DNA of 64,000 bases from Nitrosopumilus sp. K4 (GTDB lineage Archaea > Thermoproteota > Nitrososphaeria > Nitrososphaerales > Nitrosopumilaceae): the NCBI RefSeq assembly GCF_018128925.1, contig NZ_CP067007.1:1330330-1394329 (forward strand), given 5' to 3'. Shown here one piece after another: positions 55,443-64,000 of this stretch (positions are counted from its first letter, which is position 1; the number at the start of each line of letters is the position of its first letter). Position numbers and translations under genes: made by a program. The notes under the pieces are model-generated. The model worked only from the letters and a program-made list of their open reading frames with translations, did not search any database and was not told where the DNA came from.

Positions 55443-55636
55443 AAAAAGATCATATTGAAATTCCAAAACCCACAAGTAAATTCCAGAAAGTTAATTGTAA
55501 TGAATGTGGTGAACTACAAATTGTTTATTCTCATGCTTCGCAGCCAGTAGCATGCAATTCCTGTGGAAATAATATTGCTGAACCTACAGGCTCTAAAGCA
55601 AAAATAAATGGAAAAATCTCAGGTAGTGCCGAGTAG
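55439..55636 (+). CDS. rps27e: Ribosomal protein S27e
   Basis: 65 residues. A zinc ribbon (CNECGEL, CNSCGNN) in the S27e order. Coupled to rpl44e by an ATGA overlap, a standard archaeal gene pair. The 3' end overlaps the convergent cobY by 18 bp. Confidence 0.97.
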   Translation: MKKDHIEIPKPTSKFQKVNCNECGELQIVYSHASQPVACNSCGNNIAEPTGSKAKINGKISGSAE

Positions 55637-56203
55637 ATCATAATCTTCTTTAGTGTTTAGATTAAATCCAATTCTTTTATCATCTAAAATTAGAAAATTT
55701 TCAGTTACGTTTTTTCTGTCATTGATTTTTTTAGCATTAATCATAGAAATACCTGAATAACAACAGATCTGATTATTAAAATCGATTTCATAGTTGTTAG
55801 AAATTTTTAAAGACTTTAAAAATTCTTTTGTTAAAAGTATACTAGTCCAGATATTTTTTGGATTGTATTGTTTAACAATTTGTTGAATAATTTTTCCGTC
55901 TAAAAGCGGTAAGTCACCAGAGGTTACAAAAACAGAGTCATTTATAGAAATTAATGAATCGTTAAGATCTTCAACGTATCCTTTTCCAGACGAGTTATGC
56001 AATTCAATATGATGTTTTTCAAGTAGTTTTTTTGTATCAGGAGAATTTGAACTCGTAACAGCAATTATTTTTGAAAAGCAGTTTGATTCTTTTAGTGCAT
56101 CAATAACATGTAAAATAATTGGTTTTTTGTAATGTAGCAATAATTTTTCTTTAGGAACAGACATTCTACTTCCTTTGCCACCAGCCATAACAATTCCAAT
56201 CAT
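55619..56203 (-). CDS. cobY: GTP:adenosylcobinamide-phosphate guanylyltransferase
   Basis: 194 residues. Nucleotidyltransferase fold: IVMAGGKGSRMSVPKEKLLL and TSGDLPLLDG. CobY is the archaeal replacement for the bacterial CobU step, giving GDP-cobinamide to CobS. It ends the cobalamin operon and overlaps cobS by 4 nt. Confidence 0.88.
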   Translation of the reverse strand: MIGIVMAGGKGSRMSVPKEKLLLHYKKPIILHVIDALKESNCFSKIIAVTSSNSPDTKKLLEKHHIELHNSSGKGYVEDLNDSLISINDSVFVTSGDLPLLDGKIIQQIVKQYNPKNIWTSILLTKEFLKSLKISNNYEIDFNNQICCYSGISMINAKKINDRKNVTENFLILDDKRIGFNLNTKEDYDLLGTT

Positions 56204-56925
56204 ATTGAAACAAAAATAAGAATAGACGCTAATCGTGTTAGTTCATTTGTTGCACCCAAGACATCACCTGTGATTCCACCAAAACTGCGATTTGAAAGAG
56301 AGACCAAAAACAGAGTCATGACTATGCTGGCACCAAACATGACAATCCCAGAAACCCCACCTAAGACTACAAGAGGAATAATTGTGATGAATGCAGCAAT
56401 TGATAGTTTTTTCGGACTCTTCATCAACTCAACAAATGGTGAATTTGAGCCTAAAGAAGCAGATTTACCAATACTGGCCATCAGAACCATTGAAAACTTG
56501 GCTAAAATTTCACTTAACAATATTGCCAAGAACAACTCGTAACCAACAGACAAGGAGAGAGCAATTATCAATCCAACAACATACAGCACTATTGCAGAAA
56601 TTCCAGCAGAGCCTGTTGAAAGATCTTTCATTGCAGCAAGTTTTTTCTCTTTAGTTCCTTTGACCATAAGACCATCAGCAAAATCTGCCAATCCATCAGT
56701 GTGATGAATTCCTGTAACAATTGCAAACGATGCAACAACAAGAAGGCTGACAACTAAAGGATCTAAAAATATCGACAAACCAAATGCTATTGAACCAACA
56801 ATTAATCCAATTGCAATCCCAACAATTGGAAAAATGTACATGTATTTTGCAATTGTTTCAAGAGTCGCCTTTCCAGTAGGAATAATTGTCAAAAATGAAA
56901 AAATAGAGCCAATTTCTTTAAGCAT
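56200..56925 (-). CDS. cobS: Cobalamin synthase CobS
   Basis: 241 residues, polytopic membrane protein (six or so segments). TGIHHTDGLADFADGLM is the CobS aspartate motif. It joins adenosyl-GDP-cobinamide to a-ribazole. Overlaps cbiB by 8 nt. Confidence 0.92.
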   Translation of the reverse strand: MLKEIGSIFSFLTIIPTGKATLETIAKYMYIFPIVGIAIGLIVGSIAFGLSIFLDPLVVSLLVVASFAIVTGIHHTDGLADFADGLMVKGTKEKKLAAMKDLSTGSAGISAIVLYVVGLIIALSLSVGYELFLAILLSEILAKFSMVLMASIGKSASLGSNSPFVELMKSPKKLSIAAFITIIPLVVLGGVSGIVMFGASIVMTLFLVSLSNRSFGGITGDVLGATNELTRLASILIFVSI

Positions 56926-57889
56926 GAATCCACCACCCCAAATAAGACAAGAATATAATCATTGGAATGACAATAGTTAGTGAAAATATTATTGAAGTTA
57001 CTTTCATTAATGTAATTGCAGATTTTATGTGATCATTTGAAAATGAAAAATCACCATCACCAAGAGAGTAATGATCAATTTTTTCAAATTTCTTTTCAAG
57101 TGCACCTGCAATAGCAGCCATAGGATAACCTGCATTAGGACTCTCTGTCTTTTTACCGTCTCTAATCATAATTTGGTATGATTTTTTCCAATTGTTTTTC
57201 AAGATCATTGCACTAAGGATCATTGTAAGAGCAGTTAATCTTGATGGAATATAATTCAAAAATTTATCACAATTGGCTCCAAACCACCCAATATTTTTGA
57301 AAATATTTGTTCTGTAACCAATCATAGAATCTGCTGTGTTGATTACCCTGTATGAAAATGCACCGAGGAGTCCGAATAATCCAAAATAAAACAAAGGAGC
57401 AGTAATTCCATCTACAGTATTTTCACTGATGCTCTCAATTACGCCTGAAATTACATGATTTTTGTCTAAATTTTTGGTATTTCTTTTTACAATCATAGAT
57501 AGGTTGTCTTGTGCTGCAGGAAGATCATCTCGTTCTAAACATCTCACAACATTCAAAGCATGCTTTTCCATTCCTTTAATTGCAATTGTTGTCTTTAACA
57601 AAAATGCACCAACAATTATAGAAATTACTACTGAAAGAAAACCATTCGGGATAGATTCTACTCCAAACTCTACTAAAAGCATCATAGAGATAACAATTAA
57701 CGTAGCAGTTAAAATTAAGAAAATTCCGCCAATTTTTTCTAAAATATCAGACTTGTTTTTTGAAAGTGGGGTTAGTTTAGCAATTAATGATCCAATCCAA
57801 GCCGTAGGGTGAAATTTATTTTTTGGATCACCTGCAATTAGATCAATAATGATTGCAAAAAAGATAACAAGTATTGATTCGAATATCAT
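56918..57889 (-). CDS. cbiB: Adenosylcobinamide-phosphate synthase CbiB
   Basis: 323 residues, membrane protein. DLIAGDPKNKFHPTAWIG and FYFGLFGLLGAFSYRVINTADSM are the CbiB/CobD motifs. It attaches the aminopropanol arm to cobyric acid. It overlaps cbiP by 4 nt. Confidence 0.92.
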   Translation of the reverse strand: MIFESILVIFFAIIIDLIAGDPKNKFHPTAWIGSLIAKLTPLSKNKSDILEKIGGIFLILTATLIVISMMLLVEFGVESIPNGFLSVVISIIVGAFLLKTTIAIKGMEKHALNVVRCLERDDLPAAQDNLSMIVKRNTKNLDKNHVISGVIESISENTVDGITAPLFYFGLFGLLGAFSYRVINTADSMIGYRTNIFKNIGWFGANCDKFLNYIPSRLTALTMILSAMILKNNWKKSYQIMIRDGKKTESPNAGYPMAAIAGALEKKFEKIDHYSLGDGDFSFSNDHIKSAITLMKVTSIIFSLTIVIPMIIFLSYLGWWIHA

Positions 57890-58725
57890 TTTATCATCCT
57901 CTCAATTTGTTTTATGTTCAGGTTTCTGACAACTAGTTTGCTAAGATTTTCAATTTCTGCGTCTATTTTTTCAAGATTTTTTTTAGTCCAATGAAATTTC
58001 TTTGGGTTAACATTTAGAGAATCTTCTTCTGGTAAGTCAAAATCAGCCATTGGGATAGCACCCAATATAGGTCTCTTTGTTTTTGTTTGAATTTTTTTAA
58101 ATCCTGGTTTTAAAATATTTACATCACCTCTGAATTTGTTTATAACAAATCCTTTGATCAATTTTTGATATTTTTTATCCAATAAAGATAATGTTCCCAC
58201 AATACTTGCAAATGAACCTCCTCTATCAATATCAGTCACTAACAATACAGGAGATTTTGCTTTTTCAGCCATCTTCATATTTGCAATATCAAATTTTTCA
58301 AGATTAATTTCTGCAGGCGAACCTGCACCTTCAAGAATTACTAAATCATGATTTTTTTGAAGGTTGTAAAGAGACTCTGTTGCCAAATTCAATCCTTTAG
58401 TTCTTACAAATTTTGAGTAATATTCAGTTGCGTGCATTCTTTTGAATTTTTTACCACGAAGAAAAATAGTGCTATAGTAATTACCCAGAGGTTTAAGCAG
58501 GATAGGGTTTAGATCAGGCGTAATTTCACATCGTGCAGCAAGTGCCTGAATTGCTTGAGCACGAGATATTTCAAAATTTTTCCCAACATATGAAAAATTA
58601 GACATATTTTGTGACTTGAATGGTGCAACAGAAAAGCCCTTGTTAGAAAATACTCTACACAGGGCAGCAACCAAAGTTGTTTTTCCGGCTCCTGAAGATG
58701 TGCCTTGTATCATCAATGATTTCAT
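57886..58725 (-). CDS. cbiP: Cobyric acid synthase-like protein lacking the glutaminase domain
   Basis: 279 residues. The N-terminal P-loop GTSSGAGKTTLVAALCRVF and FKSQNMSNFS match CbiP/CobQ, but the protein ends near the end of the ATPase domain, with no class I GATase. Normal CbiP is about 480-500 residues. The stop overlaps the cbiB start by 4 nt, so this is a designed gene end, not a visible frameshift. It may use free ammonia or a separate partner. Confidence 0.8.
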   Translation of the reverse strand: MKSLMIQGTSSGAGKTTLVAALCRVFSNKGFSVAPFKSQNMSNFSYVGKNFEISRAQAIQALAARCEITPDLNPILLKPLGNYYSTIFLRGKKFKRMHATEYYSKFVRTKGLNLATESLYNLQKNHDLVILEGAGSPAEINLEKFDIANMKMAEKAKSPVLLVTDIDRGGSFASIVGTLSLLDKKYQKLIKGFVINKFRGDVNILKPGFKKIQTKTKRPILGAIPMADFDLPEEDSLNVNPKKFHWTKKNLEKIDAEIENLSKLVVRNLNIKQIERMIK

Positions 58726-59804
58726 TTTATTCTCTCCAATGCTTTGAGTAATCTAAGATTATCTTTGTGGGATTTTATTGCAATTCGAATAAAATGATTA
58801 TCTAATCCACGAAAAGTTTTGCAGTCTCTTACAAGTATTTTTTTTTCAAGTAATTTCTTTTGTAGTTTTGTTGAGTCATATTCTGTTCTAATTAATATAA
58901 AATTTGTAGATGAGTCAACTAGCTCAAAACCATCAATCTTTGCAATTTTATTTTTTAAAAAATCATATTCTTTTTTTATAATTGATTTTGATTTTGTTAA
59001 ATGTGAAGAGTTTTGAGTTGCTGAGATTGCTGCTTGTTCAGCAACATAATTTATACTCCAAGGAATTTTTATTTTCTTTAAAACAGAAATTATATATTTT
59101 GATGATGCAGCATAACCAATTCTAATTCCAGCTAGTCCAAATGATTTTGTAAAAGATCTTAAAACTAAAACATTATCAAATTTTTTTACACTTGAAATAA
59201 CTGATTCATTTGATGATGGTACTAATTCAATAAAGCACTCATCAACAAAAACTATGGAATTTTGCTTTTTTGCTTTATCAATAATTTGTATTAGATTTTT
59301 TTTTGGCAATAGTTTTCCAGTAGGATTGTTAGGATTACAGATGAAAACACATCCATTTTTTGGAATTTTGGAAATAAAGGATTCAAGATTTTTTTGCAAG
59401 TCCATTGTTCTAAAAAACGTAATTTTACAATTATTCATTTTACATGTTGCTTCATATTCAGAAAAAATTGGAATTGGAATCAAAACAGGCGTATCTTTTG
59501 AAAGAAATGCATTACAAAAATTGTATATTATTTCAATAGCCCCATTTCCAACTACCAGATAATCTTCAGAGAGATTTGTAAATTTTTGGAGTGATTTTAA
59601 GAGCTGTGATGAATGTATGTCTGGATAATTTTCAATTTTTTCCAGATTTTTTTTGATGGATTTTTTTACTTTTATGGGCATTCCTGCAGGCGTCACATTT
59701 GAGCTAAAATCCAAAACTCCTAAACTAGTAATTTTCTTTGAATATAGTCCTCCATGTGTAACTGGGTCATGGGCTTCGATTGCAGATTTTGCCTTTAATT
59801 TCAC
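58722..59804 (-). CDS. cobD: Threonine-phosphate decarboxylase / HisC-like aminotransferase
   Basis: 360 residues, PLP fold-type I: GNGAIEIIYNF, CNPNNPTGKLL, DECFIELVP and PLP lysine in RSFTKSFGLAGIRIGY. The opening HDPVTHGGLYSKK suits the CobD/CobC branch. In this operon it would make aminopropanol phosphate for CbiB. A HisC function is unlikely since hisC is elsewhere. Confidence 0.82.
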   Translation of the reverse strand: MKLKAKSAIEAHDPVTHGGLYSKKITSLGVLDFSSNVTPAGMPIKVKKSIKKNLEKIENYPDIHSSQLLKSLQKFTNLSEDYLVVGNGAIEIIYNFCNAFLSKDTPVLIPIPIFSEYEATCKMNNCKITFFRTMDLQKNLESFISKIPKNGCVFICNPNNPTGKLLPKKNLIQIIDKAKKQNSIVFVDECFIELVPSSNESVISSVKKFDNVLVLRSFTKSFGLAGIRIGYAASSKYIISVLKKIKIPWSINYVAEQAAISATQNSSHLTKSKSIIKKEYDFLKNKIAKIDGFELVDSSTNFILIRTEYDSTKLQKKLLEKKILVRDCKTFRGLDNHFIRIAIKSHKDNLRLLKALERIK

Positions 59805-59885
59805 AGTTCCAAGTAGGCTTGGAGGATATAGTATCTTTTGGTAATACCAATAACGATTATTAATTGAAAAATTCTATTTTCTCTC

Positions 59886-60962
59886 ATGGATAAGAAGAAA
59901 GTAGCAATTATTGGCGTTACAGGAGCAGTTGGCCAAGAGTTTGTACAGTCTTTGCAAGATCATCCATGGTTTGAGGTAACCCAGATCGCAGCATCAGAGC
60001 GCTCTGCAGGCAAAAAGTACATTGATGCAATTAGAAATGAAAGCGGTATTGTTGCATGGGATGTAGGCGGAGAGATTCCTGAATATATCAAAGATATGAC
60101 AGTAAGAAGAATAGATGAGTTAGATACTTCTCAATTAGATTTAGTGTTTTCAGCAGTGGAATCAGTTGCAGCAAGAGACATTGAAACAAAGATGGCAGCT
60201 GAGGTTCCAGTTATTTCAACTAGTTCTGCTTATAGATATGAAGATGATGTTCCAATTCTAATTCCAGGGGTAAATGATGAACAAGCAGAACTGTTAGAGA
60301 CTCAAAAGAAGAACAGAAATTGGAAGGGGTGGGTAGCACCACTTCCCAATTGTACAACTACAGGATTGGCAATTACATTGAAGCCTTTACTTGAAAAATA
60401 TGGTGCAAAAAAAGTAATGATGACTTCAATGCAAGCAATTTCTGGAGGTGGGAAATCAGGAGTTTCAGCAATGGGAATTACAGATAACATCATACCATAC
60501 ATTCCAAAAGAAGAAGGTAAAGTTAGAACTGAAACTAGGAAGATTTTGGGCAAATTAAAAGAAGGTAAAATTGAAGATGCCGATATTAGGGTTAGTTGTA
60601 CTTGTACACGTGTACCAGTAATTGATGGTCATACAGAGTCAGTGTTTGTTGAAACAGAAAAGGACATCGATCCATCAATGGCAAAAGAGACATACAATCA
60701 ATACAACAAAGATATTTCAGTATTAGGATTACCTTCAGCACCAAAAGATTACTATGCATTTCATGAAGATCCAACAAGACCTCAACCAAGAATTGAAAGA
60801 GATGTTGGCGAGGGCATGACTACAACAATTGGAAGGGTTGAAAGAGAAGAGCTGTTTGATAAGGGTCTAAAGTACATGTTATTTTCTCATAACAAAAAGA
60901 TGGGATCTGCAAAAGGTGCAGTTTTGTTAGCAGAAATGCTTTACAAAAAAGGAAAAATCTAG
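59886..60962 (+). CDS. asd: Aspartate-semialdehyde dehydrogenase
   Basis: 358 residues. GVTGAVGQEFVQSL is the NADP loop and APLPNCTTTGLAI holds the catalytic Cys. HTESVFVE is the substrate His region. It links aspartate to Thr, Met and Lys routes; its product also feeds the threonine used by the cobalamin operon. Diverges from cobD. Confidence 0.94.
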   Translation: MDKKKVAIIGVTGAVGQEFVQSLQDHPWFEVTQIAASERSAGKKYIDAIRNESGIVAWDVGGEIPEYIKDMTVRRIDELDTSQLDLVFSAVESVAARDIETKMAAEVPVISTSSAYRYEDDVPILIPGVNDEQAELLETQKKNRNWKGWVAPLPNCTTTGLAITLKPLLEKYGAKKVMMTSMQAISGGGKSGVSAMGITDNIIPYIPKEEGKVRTETRKILGKLKEGKIEDADIRVSCTCTRVPVIDGHTESVFVETEKDIDPSMAKETYNQYNKDISVLGLPSAPKDYYAFHEDPTRPQPRIERDVGEGMTTTIGRVEREELFDKGLKYMLFSHNKKMGSAKGAVLLAEMLYKKGKI

Positions 60963-61050
60963 GAATTTCTTGCAATTTTTTCAATAATAACTTTATAAGA
61001 ACCAGAAATCTAGATCGTCAGAGGTGTTTTAAACGGCCAAAGTTGATGAT

Positions 61051-61500
61051 TTGGATTTACAAATTTTATCAGAATTATCAAATGATGCATCAATTTCAGT
61101 TCCACGTCTCTCAAAAAAAATCAACGTAAATTCATCAGTAGTTTATTCAAGAATTAAGAGATTAATCAAAAGAAAACTGATTGAGAGATTCACTATTGTA
61201 GTAAATGATGCAGAGCTTGGATATAATGTCAAAGCATTAACTGGAATCAATATGGATACAAAAAAGAGAGATCACATTATTGATGAGTTATTCAAAATTG
61301 AAGGAGTAAGAGAGATTGCAGAAGTTACAGGCAGATTTGATATTTTGGTAACAATGTATGCCAGAACCTTAGATCAGATGCACAAAATGGTTTCTGAAAG
61401 GATTGGCAGAATAGAAGGAATCCAATCATCAGAGTCATTCATAGAGATGAAAACTAGGACAAAAGCAATGCCATATATGCCATCAGAGGATAGTGACTAG
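61051..61500 (+). CDS. Lrp/AsnC-family transcriptional regulator
   Basis: 149 residues from TTG 61051. HTH in DASISVPRLSKKINVNSSVVYSRIKRL, then a RAM ligand domain (GVREIAEVTGRFDILVTMYA). The frame continues back to an ACG at 61033 after a GAGGTG ribosome-like site, and the usual family start would add six residues (AKVDDL). The true start may therefore be upstream. It may control nearby amino acid genes. Confidence 0.88.
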   Translation: MDLQILSELSNDASISVPRLSKKINVNSSVVYSRIKRLIKRKLIERFTIVVNDAELGYNVKALTGINMDTKKRDHIIDELFKIEGVREIAEVTGRFDILVTMYARTLDQMHKMVSERIGRIEGIQSSESFIEMKTRTKAMPYMPSEDSD

Positions 61501-61502
61501 CA

Positions 61503-62432
61503 GTGCAGAAACAAAAATCTGAATCACGAATTGCTGTATATTATGAATTAACAAAACCAAAGATTTGGTATTTACTAGTTTTTACTGCGTTTGGTGCTAC
61601 ATTAACTGCAGCCAATATTTACGAAGTAGAAGTTTCAACTGCAACATGGGCATTGGTGTTGTTTTCAGTAGCTGCTGGCTCTGCAGCAGCAAATACTCTT
61701 ACAAATTATCACGATAGAGATATAGATGCAATCATGGAGAGGACCAAAGGAAGGCCCCTTCCATCAAAAAGAATCTATCCTGCTGAAAAAGCAAGAAACT
61801 TTGGTTTAGCATTAGCAGGAATATCACTTGTGCTAGCATTTGCAATTTCATTTACAACTACGCTAGAACAAGGATTGTGGGCAACAGGATTCATTGCATT
61901 CGGATTACTAAATAACGTTCTAGTTTATTCGTATGCATTAAAACGAAATTCAAGGACAAATATTATTTTAGGTGGTTTATGCGGCGGCTCACCTCCAATG
62001 ATTGGTTGGGTTGCAGTCACAATGTCAGACTTGTGGACAATGGGTTTGGCAATGGCAGGATTAGTCTTCATTTGGATTCCAATGCATATTTGGGCTCTTA
62101 CACTGCATTTCAAAGAGGATTATAACAAAGTCAATGTACCAATGTTAACTGCAGTACAATCTGAGAAGACATCTGCAAGAACTATCGCAATTTCAACATT
62201 TGTCATGGTGTTGTTTTCAATTGCACCATTCTTTTTGACAACAGAAAATGGTGATCCAATGGTTGGTCCTGTGTATCTTTGGACTGCTATTGCATCAGGA
62301 ATATTGATGATAGCACTATCAGCATGGGTAATTGCAAAACCTAAAGAAAAGGCATCATGGACATTATTCAAATTTTCTAGCCCCTATCTTGCAGTATTGT
62401 TTATTGCACTAATGGTAGATTCCGCATTATAG
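61503..62432 (+). CDS. ctaB: Protoheme IX farnesyltransferase
   Basis: 309 residues from GTG, UbiA-type membrane enzyme with about eight segments. NYHDRDIDAIMERTKGRPLP is the aspartate-rich prenyl site and GLCGGSPPMIGWVA the second motif. It makes heme O for a terminal oxidase. Confidence 0.93.
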   Translation: MQKQKSESRIAVYYELTKPKIWYLLVFTAFGATLTAANIYEVEVSTATWALVLFSVAAGSAAANTLTNYHDRDIDAIMERTKGRPLPSKRIYPAEKARNFGLALAGISLVLAFAISFTTTLEQGLWATGFIAFGLLNNVLVYSYALKRNSRTNIILGGLCGGSPPMIGWVAVTMSDLWTMGLAMAGLVFIWIPMHIWALTLHFKEDYNKVNVPMLTAVQSEKTSARTIAISTFVMVLFSIAPFFLTTENGDPMVGPVYLWTAIASGILMIALSAWVIAKPKEKASWTLFKFSSPYLAVLFIALMVDSAL

Positions 62433-62660
62433 AAGGCTATTTTTATCATCTAAACTGTTTAGTTCTTTTGTAATTTCAGCATGTTCTGAAATTAGTAATT
62501 CTAGTTCATTTTTAAGATCTGAAGAATTCCATTTGGTATTTACAAGTGCTATTAATTTTGAAATTATTTTCCATTGTAGATTGTTTTGTTCATCAATTAA
62601 TTCTAAGAATCTTTTTCCTTTTTCATCTTCAGACACAACATTTTGATATTTTTGAATCAT
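62427..62660 (-). CDS. Small coiled-coil hypothetical protein
   Basis: 77 residues, all helical with heptad-like spacing (LQWKIISKLIALVNTKWN, ELELLISEHAEITKEL). It converges on ctaB with a 6-bp overlap. No function known. Confidence 0.5.
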   Translation of the reverse strand: MIQKYQNVVSEDEKGKRFLELIDEQNNLQWKIISKLIALVNTKWNSSDLKNELELLISEHAEITKELNSLDDKNSLL

Positions 62661-62706
62661 AAAAAGTTAGCATATTTAGGTACAAACTGAAAGACAGTAA
62701 AACAAA

Positions 62707-63519
62707 TTACTTGGAATCGTATGATCGTTTTCCTTTAACATATTTTTTAGCAATTGATTTTGCGTTTTTTACCTTTTTTGTATATAGATTGTTAATTTTA
62801 TCAATTTGCCAGAAAGATTCCTCGTCAATTAATGAAAGATTTGGAATGACACAATGTCCACCAATAAAACCAGGGAACATTTTTGGTCTATTACCTAAAA
62901 ATTTGTGAATTTCATCTGAAAATTCCCACATTTCATCATAATCCACACCATGTTTTTTAGCGATCATATTGCTAAGCTGGGCATAATTAATTAGCCATCC
63001 ATAGTATGTAGTATCAACCACTATTTTTGCAAGTTCAAGAGTTATGGGATTAGACATTTTCTTTGATTTGACATTACATTTTTTCAAAAGTTTTGCATAT
63101 TCAATTGATGCATTTTTTTGGTTTGGGGCAGATTTTTCTATTGCATAATATTTCGTATACTTTTTGAGATCATGAATCATTCGCTTATGAACTCCTCTAG
63201 TAGCACTATAGATTACTGGAATTGGCAATTTTGTTTGAATCAAGCTAGTAGTTTTTGGACTAACGGTACTATGAATCACAATAGTTTTTGGCAAGAATTT
63301 ATGATATAATGAAATCACGTTTGATTTAAAATTCTTAGAAAATGGTATACATACATGAAGAAATGATGTAGGAAGAGCACTGTATTTTTCAAACTTTTGT
63401 TTATTCATTAGCTTAGGATTGATATCGTATCCAATAACAACTTGTGATTTTTGTAAGAGGGTTAGAATTGGTTTTCCTATTTCTCCCAATCCAGCTACAA
63501 CATTTTTGTGATTTTTCAT
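62707..63519 (-). CDS. Nucleotide-sugar/hydroxyacid dehydrogenase-like protein
   Basis: 270 residues. VAGLGEIGKPILTLL is an NAD-binding start; HSTVSPKTTS and FIGGHCVIPNLSL resemble the UDP-glucose/ManNAc dehydrogenase and 6-PGDH-like families. It lacks the full second NAD fold. It may act in surface-sugar synthesis with the divergent gene at 63609. Confidence 0.6.
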   Translation of the reverse strand: MKNHKNVVAGLGEIGKPILTLLQKSQVVIGYDINPKLMNKQKFEKYSALPTSFLHVCIPFSKNFKSNVISLYHKFLPKTIVIHSTVSPKTTSLIQTKLPIPVIYSATRGVHKRMIHDLKKYTKYYAIEKSAPNQKNASIEYAKLLKKCNVKSKKMSNPITLELAKIVVDTTYYGWLINYAQLSNMIAKKHGVDYDEMWEFSDEIHKFLGNRPKMFPGFIGGHCVIPNLSLIDEESFWQIDKINNLYTKKVKNAKSIAKKYVKGKRSYDSK

Positions 63520-63608
63520 ATGTAATGTAATATAATAAATAAGGAATAATTACTTTGCTAGTAATAGTCTTATTATCTACCATTCAACAAATAAAATAAA
63601 GAAAAGAC

Positions 63609-64000
63609 ATGCAAAAAAGAATCTATTTGATGAGACCAGTAGTAGGTTCAGAAGAAATTCAATTAATCAAGAGAGCGATAAAATCAAAATTTCTGACAGA
63701 AGGAAAGATTACCCATGAATTTGAAAAATCAGTTTCACAGTACGTAGGAACTAAGTATGCAATTGCTACAACATCTGCAACTACGGCATTACATTCTATA
63801 TTTGAATCCATAAATGTAAAAGGAAAAAATGTTTTAGTGTCTGACTTTACTTTTCCAGCTACAATACTTGCCATCATTCAGGCAGGAGGAAAACCAATAC
63901 TAATAGATGTAGATAGACATAGTATGAATACAACAAGAGAGATTGTAGAAGAGTCATTAACAAGATCAACTAAAACTATAGTTCCAGTTTCACTCTTTGG
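63609..64000 (+). CDS. DegT/DnrJ/EryC1 aminotransferase (5' part, cut by window end)
   Basis: About 130 residues are visible, from ATG 63609 (MQKRIYLMRPVVGSE) or 63630. KFLTEGKITHEFEKSVSQYVGTKYAIATTSATTALH is the cofactor-side motif. These enzymes make amino-sugars for surface glycans. It diverges from the dehydrogenase-like gene, and continues past the edge. Confidence 0.85.
   Translation, partial: MQKRIYLMRPVVGSEEIQLIKRAIKSKFLTEGKITHEFEKSVSQYVGTKYAIATTSATTALHSIFESINVKGKNVLVSDFTFPATILAIIQAGGKPILIDVDRHSMNTTREIVEESLTRSTKTIVPVSLF

Noticed and set aside
55619-59804. B12 riboswitch upstream of the cobalamin operon
   Set aside because: The gap between cobD and asd (59805-59885) is about 80 bp, too short, and shows no B12-box-like sequence.
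1-64000. CRISPR array or cas adaptation genes
   Set aside because: No regularly spaced direct repeats and no cas1/cas2 were found. The CARF and Cas4-like genes alone do not make a CRISPR locus.

Overview
The window looks like a piece of chromosome from a marine ammonia-oxidising archaeon of the Nitrosopumilus type (Nitrososphaerota/Thaumarchaeota). The DNA is strongly AT-rich. It carries archaeal-only genes (thermosome, rpl44e, rps27e, Csl4, TiaS, Dph2, MptE, CobY, HMG-CoA reductase) and an initiator tRNA with an archaeal A1:U72 pair. Many short proteins have zinc knuckles or ribbons. This lineage assignment rests on recognising protein families, not on a search.

Region 1 (1 to about 16.3 kb) is a defence-type accessory island. 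A type I restriction-modification operon (hsdM-hsdS-hsdR plus the start of a second hsdS) runs leftwards. Next to it is a CARF-domain winged-helix regulator, then a divergent gene with a HEPN-type RNHTEH motif, a four-gene operon of small unknown proteins (9272-10245), a five-gene leftward operon (13329-10256: leader protein, zinc protein, DUF2130 nuclease-like protein, PH-like protein, zinc-ribbon HEPN protein), a rightward operon with a Cas4-like Fe-S nuclease (13435-14637) and a third HEPN-type gene. A palindrome, ATACAAAT-N3-ATTTGTAT, occurs in all four promoter regions serving the R-M genes, the CARF gene and the three small operons. At four of the transcription starts it has a further half-site 1 bp away and then 34-35 bp to the start codon. 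I read this as one regulon, probably run by the CARF-wHTH protein. It is the best candidate here for an undescribed system. No CRISPR array, cas1/cas2, Cas10 or nucleotide cyclase is visible.

Region 2 (about 16.3-25 kb) is further accessory DNA: a HTH/zinc protein, an AAA+ ATPase of mobile-element replication type, a C2H2 zinc-finger protein, two ribbon-helix-helix proteins, several orphans, and an HD-domain phosphohydrolase paired with a YwgA/Panacea-like protein. No integrase or attachment site was seen.

Region 3 (25-64 kb) is core metabolism: a secreted cadherin-like protein, an SDR, a DUF59-PqqD fusion, mtnA, a histidine operon (hisG-D-C-HAD phosphatase-B-H-A-F), hmgA, a PQQ-type dehydrogenase, tRNA-iMet with an apparent 15-nt D-loop insertion, tiaS, dph2, csl4, pheA, guaB, folP-like and mptE, guaA, a thermosome subunit, an adenine deaminase, rpl44e-rps27e, a cobalamin-assembly operon (cobD/cobC-cbiP-cbiB-cobS-cobY), asd, an Lrp regulator and ctaB. 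The right edge opens what may be a surface-glycan locus (nucleotide-sugar dehydrogenase-like gene and a DegT-type aminotransferase cut by the window end). Genes in this part are tightly packed with 1-4 nt overlaps inside operons.
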